NCBI RefSeq assembly: GCF_015714715.1
Contig: NZ_WAHS01000001.1
Location: 2,181,001-2,245,000 of the forward strand
Length of the DNA: 64,000 bases
Direction of reading: 5' to 3'
Source of the DNA: Aestuariivirga litoralis
Lineage (GTDB): Bacteria > Pseudomonadota > Alphaproteobacteria > Rhizobiales > Aestuariivirgaceae
In this document: piece after piece, positions 37,959 through 45,839 of the stretch
How the letters are laid out: each line of letters starts with the position of its first letter
Position numbering within the stretch: position 1 is the stretch's first letter
Translations under genes and position numbers: made by a program
Notes under the pieces: generated by a model
The model's database searches: none
What the model saw: only the letters and a program-made list of their open reading frames with translations
Told to the model about the DNA's origin: nothing

Positions 37959-39436
37959 GCGCCGGGCGCCTCATACCAGGTGCGGCCGTCGCGCTCGATG
38001 AGCGAGATAGCAGGCGTGGGGCCCCAGCTGCCGGATTGATAGGGCTTGGGCAAGTCAGTCGATTCCTTCCAGGAATCCAGGATGGGATCGATGAATTTCC
38101 ATGCGGCCGCCACTTCGTCGCGGCGCATGAACAGCGTCTGGTTGCCGCGTACCACATCCATCAGCAGGCGCTCATAGGCTTCCGGCTGGCGCGAAGTGAA
38201 GGCTTCGGCGAAATTCATGTCCAGCGGCACATGCTTCAGACGCAGGCCACCCGGGCCCGGCTCCTTGACCGAGAGCCAGAGCTTCACACCCTCATCGGGC
38301 TGCAGGCGAATGACGAGGCGGTTGGGCTGCATCGGCCCTGCCGTGCGCGAAAAAATATCATGCGGCACCGGCTTGAATTCCACGGTGATTTCAGAGACGC
38401 GTTGCGCGAGGCGTTTGCCGGTGCGCAGATAGAAGGGCACATTGGCCCAGCGCCAGTTGCTGATCTCGGCCTTCACCGCCACAAAGGTTTCGGTTTTTGA
38501 ATCCGGGTTGCCGAGTTCATCAAGATAGCTTTGCTGACTGCTGTGCCCATTGGTGCCGGCGCGGTATTGGCCACGCACCACATGGGTTTCCAACGTGGCT
38601 TGGGTAAGCGGCTTCAGCGATTTCAGCACTTTCAGTTTTTCATCGCGTACCGGATCTGCCTCCATTGAAGAAGGCGGCTCCATCGCCACGAGGCAGAGCA
38701 ATTGCAGGATATGGTTCTGCACCATGTCGCGCAGCGCACCTGATGTATCGTAGTATCCGGCGCGGCCTTCCACGCCCAGCGTTTCGGCCACGGTGATCTG
38801 CACATGGTCGATGTGGCTGTTGTTCCACAAGGGCTCGAACAGCGCATTGGCAAAACGCAGCGCCATCAGGTTCTGCACGGTTTCTTTGCCGAGGTAGTGA
38901 TCGATACGATAGATCGACGGTTCCGGGAACACCGCGCCAATGGCGTCGTTCAACGCTTCCGCACCTGCACCATTCTTGCCCAGCGGCTTTTCCACCACCA
39001 CGCGCGATTGCGCCGTGACAAGCTTGTGCTGGCCCAGGCGTTCGCAAATCGGGCCGAACAGATCAGGCCCCACAGCGAGATAGAACACGCGCACGCGCTC
39101 TTCATGGCCGGCCAGCGTCTTTTCGAGTTTCAGCCAGCCCTCATCCTTGGTGCCTTCGGCGGCAACATAAGAGAGCCGGTCGAGAAAGCGCTTCACGTTT
39201 TCCGGGGTGCGCAATTCCTTCTCGACGAATTTTTCCAGCGCGGCCAAGGCAAAGGTGCGGAAGGCATCGTCGCTCATCTCGCGGCGCGAGGTGCCGATGA
39301 TGCGCGAATCCGCCGGCAGCTGGCCCTGCTCGTCACGGTGGAACAGAGCCGGGATCAGCTTTCTCTGCGACAGGTCGCCAGTGGCGCCAAAGACAACCAG
39401 ATCAAAAGCATCGACGGGAATTATGCGGGCAATCAC
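37955..39436 (-). CDS. zwf: Glucose-6-phosphate 1-dehydrogenase
   Basis: This 493-residue enzyme oxidises glucose-6-phosphate with NAD(P)+ and is the entry to the Entner-Doudoroff and pentose phosphate routes. The cofactor motif GATGDLSQRK lies at residues 17-26, and the active-site motif RIDHYLGKE is present. The GTG start at 39436 has GGAG upstream. It is the first gene of zwf-pgl-edd-eda and is divergent from a sugar kinase gene, with a long palindrome between the two. Confidence 0.97.
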   Translation of the reverse strand: MIARIIPVDAFDLVVFGATGDLSQRKLIPALFHRDEQGQLPADSRIIGTSRREMSDDAFRTFALAALEKFVEKELRTPENVKRFLDRLSYVAAEGTKDEGWLKLEKTLAGHEERVRVFYLAVGPDLFGPICERLGQHKLVTAQSRVVVEKPLGKNGAGAEALNDAIGAVFPEPSIYRIDHYLGKETVQNLMALRFANALFEPLWNNSHIDHVQITVAETLGVEGRAGYYDTSGALRDMVQNHILQLLCLVAMEPPSSMEADPVRDEKLKVLKSLKPLTQATLETHVVRGQYRAGTNGHSSQQSYLDELGNPDSKTETFVAVKAEISNWRWANVPFYLRTGKRLAQRVSEITVEFKPVPHDIFSRTAGPMQPNRLVIRLQPDEGVKLWLSVKEPGPGGLRLKHVPLDMNFAEAFTSRQPEAYERLLMDVVRGNQTLFMRRDEVAAAWKFIDPILDSWKESTDLPKPYQSGSWGPTPAISLIERDGRTWYEAPGA

Positions 39437-39450
39437 ATTGCGCTCCGTGA

Positions 39451-39467
39451 AAAAGAGGGGCTCTTTT
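39451..39467 (-). promoter_or_regulatory. Short hairpin in the zwf leader
   Basis: AAAAGAG and CTCTTTT pair around GGG just upstream of the zwf ribosome site. It may affect zwf translation; there is no further evidence of function. Confidence 0.3.
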
Positions 39468-39530
39468 GGAAAAAAGAGGTACGCTCATCAAAATTCAATT
39501 GTCGGACGAATACACCGGTATTATGACCGT

Positions 39531-39561
39531 TGCAATAAATCACGTGAGGCGATTTATTGCA
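39531..39561. promoter_or_regulatory. Perfect 11-bp inverted repeat between zwf and the sugar kinase gene
   Basis: TGCAATAAATC (39531-39541) and GATTTATTGCA (39551-39561) are perfect reverse complements with a 9-base spacer. They lie 95 bases from the zwf start and 35 bases from the kinase start. The position in a divergent promoter region makes a repressor site for both directions likely. The half-site does not match the HexR motif I know (TGTARTN5ACTACA), so the regulator is unknown. Confidence 0.6.
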
Positions 39562-39595
39562 GGTGCCTCATGCGTTTGGCTGGGGGGAGAATATC

Positions 39596-40519
39596 ATGAT
39601 TCTGTGTTGCGGCGAGGCGCTGGTCGATTTGGTGCAGCGTGATGAAGAAGGCGGCAATGTCTTCCGCGCCTATAATGGCGGCGGCATCTATAACACCGCG
39701 ATCGCCTTGGGTCGGCTGGGCGAGCAAGTGGGCCTGTTCGGCGGCATGAGCAAGGACGTATTCGGGGAATCCCTGCGCGCCCAACTGCGTGCCGCGCATG
39801 TGAGCGAAAAATTCCTGCGCATCAAGGACCGGCATACAACCTTGGCCATCGTGAAAGTGAATGCCGAAGGCAACGCCCACTACTTCTTCATCGATGATGC
39901 CTCCGCCGGGCGCTGGATCGAAAAGAAAGACATGCCGAAGCTCGCCTCCACCATCAAGGCACTGATGGTAGGTGGCATTCACATGGCGTCAGAACCTGCT
40001 GGCTCTACATACGAGGCCTTCGCGAAAAAGGCCGCGAAGAACCACGTGATCGCGATGGATCCCAATGTGCGCCCACCGCATATCAAGGACCGCAAGAAGT
40101 TTCTGGCGCGCCTGAGCCGGATGATCGCAATCTCCGACATTCTCAAAATCTCTGATGACGACGTCAAATGGGTGACCGGCTCCAGCGATCTCACCAAGGC
40201 GGCAAAGAGCTTCCTGAAGAAGGGCGCCAAGATCGTCGCCATTACCCGCGGTGGAGCAGGCTGCCATCTGTTCACCACGCGCTTTAGCTTTGATGCCGCC
40301 GCTCCTGCTGTGAAAGTGGCTGATACCGTGGGTGCGGGTGATACATTCAATGCCGGCCTGTTGCATGCGCTGAACACGCAAGGCTTGTTTGCCAAGAAGG
40401 CCATCGCCGAGATCAGCGAAGAACAGCTTAAGACAGCCGCTAACTACGCCATGCGCGCCGCTGCTGTCACCGTTTCCCGCCCCGGCGCTGACCCGCCTTG
40501 GGCGCATGAGATGCAATGA
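39596..40519 (+). CDS. PfkB family sugar kinase, probably fructokinase
   Basis: This 307-residue ribokinase-superfamily enzyme has the start CCGEALVDLVQRD, the substrate lid region YNGGGIYNTAIALGRLG and the anion-hole/catalytic-base motif DTVGAGDTFNAG near the C-terminus. Its position next to zwf-pgl-edd-eda suggests it supplies fructose-6-phosphate to the pathway. 2-Keto-3-deoxygluconate kinase is an alternative. I chose the ATG at 39596 because GGGGGGAGA lies six bases upstream. Its stop overlaps the hrpB start. Confidence 0.9.
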   Translation: MILCCGEALVDLVQRDEEGGNVFRAYNGGGIYNTAIALGRLGEQVGLFGGMSKDVFGESLRAQLRAAHVSEKFLRIKDRHTTLAIVKVNAEGNAHYFFIDDASAGRWIEKKDMPKLASTIKALMVGGIHMASEPAGSTYEAFAKKAAKNHVIAMDPNVRPPHIKDRKKFLARLSRMIAISDILKISDDDVKWVTGSSDLTKAAKSFLKKGAKIVAITRGGAGCHLFTTRFSFDAAAPAVKVADTVGAGDTFNAGLLHALNTQGLFAKKAIAEISEEQLKTAANYAMRAAAVTVSRPGADPPWAHEMQ

Positions 40520-42957
40520 ACTTTCCGGTTGATGACATCATCCCGGATTTGAAGGCCGCGCTGAACTCGCGGCCTTCAGCCATTCTGGTCGCTGAACCCG
40601 GCGCGGGCAAGACCACGCGGGTGCCATTGGCACTGATGGATGAGCCATGGGTGCAGGGCCGCAGGATCGTGATGCTGGAGCCACGCCGTCTCGCCGCGCG
40701 CGCTGCCGCCACGCGGATGGCTCAAACATTGGGCGAGGAAGTTGGCGGGCGCGTGGGCTATTCCGTGCGCATGGAGCGCAAAGTCTCCAAGGCCACGCAA
40801 ATCGAAGTGGTCACCGAAGGCCTGCTCACGCGGCGCCTGCAGGCCGATGCGGAACTGTCAAATACGGCACTGGTGATTTTCGATGAATTCCATGAGCGCA
40901 GCCTGGATGGTGATCTGGCGCTGGCGCTCTGCCTTGATGTGCAGCGCAGCCTGCGGCCTGATCTGAAAATCCTCGTCATGTCGGCCACGCTCGATGTTGA
41001 AACCTTGCGGGTTCAGCTCGGTGATGCGCCAGAGATCAATGCTAAGGGCCGGATGTTCCCGGTGGAGACACGCTATCTCGACAAGGCCACGCGGCAGACG
41101 ATTGTGGCTGACGCGACAAAAGCCACTTTGCGCGCCGCGCGCGATGCGAAGGGTTCGATCCTACTGTTCCTGCCCGGCGAAGGTGAAATCCGCCGCGTGG
41201 CCACTGAGTTGGAAAAGGCTGTGCTGCCCAACACCCACATCCGTCCACTCTATGGCGCCATGCCGCTCGCCGATCAGGATGCCGCGATCAAACCCTCGCC
41301 CTCCGGCACGCGCAAGATCGTGCTCGCCACTACCATTGCTGAAACCTCACTCACCATTGATGGCATCGAAGCCGTGGTCGATACGGGCCTGAAACGCTCA
41401 CCACGTTTTGATCCTGCATCGGGCATGACCGGGCTGGAAACCATTCGCGTCAGCCAGGCCTCCGCCGAACAGCGCAAGGGCCGCGCCGGCCGCCTTGGCC
41501 CCGGCATCTGTTACCGGCTGTGGCCGGAAGAAGAAATGCGCGCGCTGAAGGAGCACGACGATCCGGAAATCCGCATTGCCGACCTCTCCGGGCTGGTGCT
41601 CGAACTCGCCGCCTGGGGCGTCTCCGCACGTGATGGTCTGCCCTGGATCGAGCTGCCGCCTGCCGGTGCCTTTGCACAGGCACAAGAATTGTTGCGTGAA
41701 CTGGCGGCGCTGGATCACGACAACCGCATCACTGCGCATGGCAAGGACATGGCGCGCCTGCCGCTGCATCCACGCCTTAGCCATATGGTGATCGCCGGGA
41801 AAAAGCTGGGCGCAGGCGCCAAGGCTGCGGAAATGGCAGCGCTGCTGTCCGAACGCGATGGACTGCCGCGTGATGCGCCGCTGGATGCCGAGCAACGGCT
41901 GCTGTTCGTGCGCGGGCCCGCGCGCGATCGGATGCGCCAGAGCATGAAGCAGATCATGTCGCTGGCCTCGTTGAATGATGACAAAGCTGATGTGGGAGCA
42001 GGCGTGCTGCTGGCATTGGCCTATCCTGACCGCATCGCCCAGCGCCGTGGCGGACATGGACGTTTCCGCATGGCATCAGGTGCGGGCGCGCAAGTGGCCG
42101 ATCATGATGCGCTGGCCAAGAAGGATTTCATCGCCATTGCGCTGCTGGATGGCGGCGGCGCAGATGCGCGCGTGCAAATGGCCTGCGAGATTAGCGAGGC
42201 CGAGATCGAGAAACATTTCGGCGATCTGATCGAGACCAAGGCCAATGTGTTCTGGGATACGAAAGCCAATGCCGTTTCCGCCGCGCAAGTGAAGAAGCTG
42301 GGCGCGCTCGTGCTGCAGGAAAAGCCGATCAGTGACGTGCCGCCAGAACAGATCGCGAGTGCCATGCTGCAAGGCATTGCCCAGATGGGCCCCAATGCTT
42401 TGCCGTGGAGCGATGCGGCGCAGATGTTCCGTGCACGGATCAATTTTTTGAAACGGATGATGCCGGAAGCGGGCTTTCCGGATTTTTCGGATGAGGCTTT
42501 GAAAGCCAGTCTCGAAGAATGGTTGCTGCCCTATCTCAGCGGCATGAGCCGCAAAAGCCATCTGGAGCGGCTGGACATGCTGGCAATCCTGCGCAGCATG
42601 GTGCCGCATGAATTACTGTTGCGCGTCGAGAAGCTCGCCCCCACGCGCATGGAAGTGCCAGGCGGCGGGCATTACCAGATTGATTATACGGTTGAAGGTG
42701 ATCCCACACTGCGCGTGCGTCTGCAGGAAATGTTCGGCATGCAATCAGCGCCACAAATTGCCGATGGGCGCGCAAAATTGAAAATCGAATTGCTCTCACC
42801 CGCCGGGCGTCCCGTCGCTGTCACGCAATCGTTGGAGACCTTCTGGGTCAATGCCTATGCCGATGTGAGGAAGGATTTGCGCGGGCGATACCCGAAGCAT
42901 TTCTGGCCTGAAGATCCACTCACGGCACAAGCAGTTGCGCCGCGCAGGCTGAGATAA
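40516..42957 (+). CDS. hrpB: ATP-dependent helicase HrpB
   Basis: This 813-residue DExH-box helicase of the HrpA/HrpB group has motif I AEPGAGKTTRVP, motif II DEFHERS, motif III MSATLD and motif VI QRKGRAGRLGPG, followed by the HA2-like and HrpB C-terminal domains. The RNA substrate and role of HrpB in bacteria are not well established. It overlaps the sugar kinase stop by four bases (ATGA), although no functional link is apparent. A bidirectional terminator follows. Confidence 0.95.
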   Translation: MNFPVDDIIPDLKAALNSRPSAILVAEPGAGKTTRVPLALMDEPWVQGRRIVMLEPRRLAARAAATRMAQTLGEEVGGRVGYSVRMERKVSKATQIEVVTEGLLTRRLQADAELSNTALVIFDEFHERSLDGDLALALCLDVQRSLRPDLKILVMSATLDVETLRVQLGDAPEINAKGRMFPVETRYLDKATRQTIVADATKATLRAARDAKGSILLFLPGEGEIRRVATELEKAVLPNTHIRPLYGAMPLADQDAAIKPSPSGTRKIVLATTIAETSLTIDGIEAVVDTGLKRSPRFDPASGMTGLETIRVSQASAEQRKGRAGRLGPGICYRLWPEEEMRALKEHDDPEIRIADLSGLVLELAAWGVSARDGLPWIELPPAGAFAQAQELLRELAALDHDNRITAHGKDMARLPLHPRLSHMVIAGKKLGAGAKAAEMAALLSERDGLPRDAPLDAEQRLLFVRGPARDRMRQSMKQIMSLASLNDDKADVGAGVLLALAYPDRIAQRRGGHGRFRMASGAGAQVADHDALAKKDFIAIALLDGGGADARVQMACEISEAEIEKHFGDLIETKANVFWDTKANAVSAAQVKKLGALVLQEKPISDVPPEQIASAMLQGIAQMGPNALPWSDAAQMFRARINFLKRMMPEAGFPDFSDEALKASLEEWLLPYLSGMSRKSHLERLDMLAILRSMVPHELLLRVEKLAPTRMEVPGGGHYQIDYTVEGDPTLRVRLQEMFGMQSAPQIADGRAKLKIELLSPAGRPVAVTQSLETFWVNAYADVRKDLRGRYPKHFWPEDPLTAQAVAPRRLR

Positions 42958-42986
42958 AAAAGAGGCGGGAAAATCCCGCCTCTTTT
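42957..42986. terminator. Bidirectional terminator after hrpB
   Basis: AAAAGAGGCGGGA and TCCCGCCTCTTTT form a perfect 13-bp stem with a 3-4 base loop, with A-rich and T-rich flanks. It can terminate both hrpB and the convergent small exported protein gene. Confidence 0.9.
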
Positions 42987-42996
42987 CAGAACATGC

Positions 42997-43245
42997 TTAC
43001 CAGCACTTCTTGACCCACACGCGGTGATGATGCTTCCACACCTTCACCATGCGGCAATGGTCCATATGCATGCGATTGCGATACATGCGGTTGTTGTTGT
43101 TCATGCGGTTGCCATTGGTGCCAACACCAACATGCACGCCGTTATTGCCCACACCGACATTGAGTTGGGCGGCACTGGCCTGCGTTGAAACAAGGCCAAG
43201 GCCCAGCACGCCCGCAGTGACTGCGGCGATCAAAAACTTATTCAT
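42997..43245 (-). CDS. Small exported His/Asn/Met-rich protein
   Basis: I do not recognise this 82-residue protein. A clear signal peptide (MNKFLIAAVTAGVLGLGLVSTQASA) is followed by a Gly/Asn/Val-rich stretch (LNVGVGNNGVHVGVGTNGN), then an Asn/Arg/Met-rich segment and a His-rich, basic C-terminus (MHMDHCRMVKVWKHHHRVW). Two Cys residues near the end could form a disulfide, and the His/Met residues could bind metal, but this is speculation. It is a single-gene unit. An ATTATCCTCC sequence on the plus strand gives it a GGAGG ribosome site. Confidence 0.72.
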   Translation of the reverse strand: MNKFLIAAVTAGVLGLGLVSTQASAAQLNVGVGNNGVHVGVGTNGNRMNNNNRMYRNRMHMDHCRMVKVWKHHHRVWVKKCW

Positions 43246-43508
43246 ATTATCCTCCAGGATGGTGACCCGCGGGACCGCGGATCATTGCGGCGATTAGTTT
43301 GCCTGCACCTCAACAATCGCGGCGCTGTTAAGTTCCCCGTGCCGAATGACAAAATACTGATCGATATTTATTCCTATCGGATTACAGGCCTGTCCGCACC
43401 GTAACCTGAAAGGAGGGATGGATTGCGGCGCATCATGCCGGGCTTTGGCCTTTGTCTTCCACTTCCGCGCTCATCACGCGGCGAAGAAGGGTGGAGCCGT
43501 GTCTTCGC
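43246..43508. other. Intergenic region without a supported gene
   Basis: This region separates the small exported protein gene and sdaA, both read on the minus strand. It holds a palindromic GC stretch (CCGCGGGACCGCGG near 43266-43279), which could be part of a hairpin, and must contain the promoter of the small gene on the minus strand. I see no tRNA, riboswitch or convincing coding sequence. Confidence 0.4.
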
Positions 43509-44876
43509 TCAGCATTCCACCACATTGACGGCAAGGCCGCCTTGCGAGGTTTCCTTGTAGCGGTCGCTCATGTCCACGCCGGTCTGGCGCATGGTTTCCA
43601 CACAGCTGTCCAGCGGCACGATATGCGTGCCATCGCCACGCAAAGCCAACGAGGCCGCAGCCACCGCCTTCACAGCGCCGAAGGCGTTGCGCTCGATGCA
43701 GGGCACTTGCACCAGGCCGCCGACCGGATCGCAGGTCATGCCGAGATGATGTTCCAGTGCAATCTCAGCCGCGTTTTCGATCTGCGCATTGGTGCCGCCG
43801 AGTGCCGCACAGAGTCCCGCCGCTGCCATGGCCGATGCCGAACCTACTTCGCCCTGGCAGCCGACTTCGGCACCGGAGATCGAAGCATTGTGCTTGATGA
43901 TACCGCCAATCGCTGCCGCGGTGAGCAGGAATGTGTGGATGCCTTGCCTGTCGGCACCGGCGCAATGATCGAGATAATAGCGGATCACCGCAGGCACCAC
44001 GCCGGCCGCACCATTGGTGGGGGCGGTGACGATCTTGCCGCCGGCAGCATTCTCCTCATTCACCGCCATGGCGTAGACCGAAAGATAATCCATCACCTGA
44101 TGCGGCTGCACGGCGTTAGAGCCCTGCTCGGCTTTCAGTTTTTCAAACACATCCGCCGCGCGGCGTTTCACTTTCAAGCCGCCGGGCAATTGCCCCTGCA
44201 GCTTGAGGCCACGATTGATGCAGGCCTGCATCACACCCCACACCTTGTCGAGCGTGGCATCCAGTGCGGCATCACTGCCGTTGGTGGTTTCATTCACCCG
44301 CTTCATCGCGGCAATCGAAAGACCGGAAGCCTCGCCCATTTCAAGCATCGCAGCCGCATTGGCGAAGGGGTAGCGCACGGCCATGGTGGCGGGCTTGTCC
44401 TTCAGCGATTCAAGGCGTTCCTTCTCGGTTTGCACAAAGCCGCCGCCGATGGAGAAATAAGTTTCCTGCGTAACGATCTCGCCCTGCCCATCCCACAGCC
44501 GCATGATCATGCCATTGGCATGGGCTTTCAGCGCCGGGCCGAAATCGAAGATCACGTCCTTGGCCGCATCAAAGGGAATGCTGCGCGTGCCCAGATTGAT
44601 GCTGGTCGCACCGGCGATGATCTTTTCCACATCATCCGGATTCAAAGTATCCGGTGTCTGGCCAGCGAGACCCAGCACCACCGCCTTGTCGGAGCTGTGG
44701 CCCTTGCCGGTGAAAGCCAACGAACCATAGAGCGTAGTGGTCAACCTTGTGGCATGGGCCTGTTCATCAGCGCTCAAGCCCTGCACGAAGCGGCGCGCCG
44801 CCACCATCGGCCCCATCGTGTGGGACGAGGACGGGCCAATGCCGATTTTGAAGATTTCGAAGACGGAAAGGAACAT
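43509..44876 (-). CDS. sdaA: L-serine ammonia-lyase (single-chain)
   Basis: This 455-residue iron-sulfur enzyme deaminates L-serine to pyruvate and ammonia. The beta domain starts with [21 protein letters not shown], which includes the serine-binding SSSHT. The catalytic alpha domain has [29 protein letters not shown] and [18 protein letters not shown], with Cys ligands for the [4Fe-4S] cluster. Length and fused domain order are those of E. coli SdaA. The gene is divergent from an EamA transporter gene. Confidence 0.96.
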   Translation of the reverse strand: MFLSVFEIFKIGIGPSSSHTMGPMVAARRFVQGLSADEQAHATRLTTTLYGSLAFTGKGHSSDKAVVLGLAGQTPDTLNPDDVEKIIAGATSINLGTRSIPFDAAKDVIFDFGPALKAHANGMIMRLWDGQGEIVTQETYFSIGGGFVQTEKERLESLKDKPATMAVRYPFANAAAMLEMGEASGLSIAAMKRVNETTNGSDAALDATLDKVWGVMQACINRGLKLQGQLPGGLKVKRRAADVFEKLKAEQGSNAVQPHQVMDYLSVYAMAVNEENAAGGKIVTAPTNGAAGVVPAVIRYYLDHCAGADRQGIHTFLLTAAAIGGIIKHNASISGAEVGCQGEVGSASAMAAAGLCAALGGTNAQIENAAEIALEHHLGMTCDPVGGLVQVPCIERNAFGAVKAVAAASLALRGDGTHIVPLDSCVETMRQTGVDMSDRYKETSQGGLAVNVVEC

Positions 44877-44978
44877 CGCCCAAGCATAGATAGCACAAAG
44901 CGCTGGACTTGTCGTTTCCGGCCCGGTGGAGAGCTGAATCCGTCACCTTTCGCCTTTGCGCCTGCTAAACAGCCAGGC

Positions 44979-45836
44979 ATGGCTTTGTTACTCGGACTTT
45001 TCGCTGCCCTGTGCTGGGGCGTGCATGATCTTGCGGTGCGCTTCCTGGCGCCGCGCATGGGCGGGTTCCGCCTGGGGCTGCGCACCGAGTTGGGCGGCTT
45101 CATAATTCTGTTGCCTTTGGTTCTGGCCGTGCGCAATGGCACCATGCATGACTGGCTTTTGGTCGCGGTATTGGGCGTGGTTTATGGCCTTGCGATTGCC
45201 GGCCTATTCAAATCGTTTGCGATGGCGCCACTGTCAGTCGTCGGGCCGTTTTCTTCGGGCTATCCTGCTCTGGTGGTGATCTGGGGCATGTTCTTCGGCC
45301 TGTCGCCCAGCCTGCTGCAATATTTCGGCATGGCCACCATCCTGATCGGGTCTGCCGTTGTGGCGCGCTACAGCCACGATGGCAGCGGCATTCACACCGT
45401 GATCAAAGGCCATGTCTGGGAACTGGCCTTCTGGATCGTGCTCTCTGATATCTGTTTTGCGATTGCCATTGTGCTGGGGCAGAAACTGGCGCTCACCTTT
45501 GGCGACGCCACCACCGCCGGCCTGCTGCGCGTGCCGGCGATGTTAATCCTCGGCAGCTTTGCGTTGCGCGAGCCAGCATCAACCATCAAGATGACATGGA
45601 AAATCGCTCTGGCCTGTGTGATCTTGGGTGGCCTCGACGTTGCGGCCCTCACCGGCGTCAACGCCATGGGCACGTTGCCCTACAAGGAATTCGGCGCCAT
45701 GGGCATTGCCGCCTACGGCGCCATTGCAGCGCTGCTGGGGATGATCTGGCTCAAGGAAAAAGTATCCCTCGGCCAATGGGCCGGCATTGCGCTCACTATC
45801 GCTGGTGTTGCCGCTCTAGGTGTACAGTTCGAATAG
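44979..45836 (+). CDS. EamA/DMT family transporter
   Basis: This 285-residue inner-membrane protein has ten predicted helices in two EamA repeats (LLLGLFAALCWGVHDLAVRF at the N-terminus; AAYGAIAALLGMIWLKEKVSLGQW in the second). I chose the ATG at 44979, where the hydrophobic protein begins and where GCCAGGC lies upstream. The reading frame stays open far upstream, antisense to sdaA, but that part has no transporter-like character. Substrate unknown. Confidence 0.88.
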   Translation: MALLLGLFAALCWGVHDLAVRFLAPRMGGFRLGLRTELGGFIILLPLVLAVRNGTMHDWLLVAVLGVVYGLAIAGLFKSFAMAPLSVVGPFSSGYPALVVIWGMFFGLSPSLLQYFGMATILIGSAVVARYSHDGSGIHTVIKGHVWELAFWIVLSDICFAIAIVLGQKLALTFGDATTAGLLRVPAMLILGSFALREPASTIKMTWKIALACVILGGLDVAALTGVNAMGTLPYKEFGAMGIAAYGAIAALLGMIWLKEKVSLGQWAGIALTIAGVAALGVQFE

Positions 45837-45839
45837 GCT

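Noticed and set aside
43418-43528. Possible 36-codon gene starting just after AAGGAGGG
   Set aside because: The spacing between AGGAGG and the ATG is too short, the peptide has no recognisable feature, and it runs into the 3' end of sdaA on the opposite strand.
43452-45836. Very long open frame on the plus strand running antisense to sdaA and in frame into the EamA transporter
   Set aside because: Only the part from 44979 has transporter-like hydrophobic sequence. The upstream part is His/Arg-rich and antisense to the well-supported sdaA gene, as expected for a GC-rich shadow frame.
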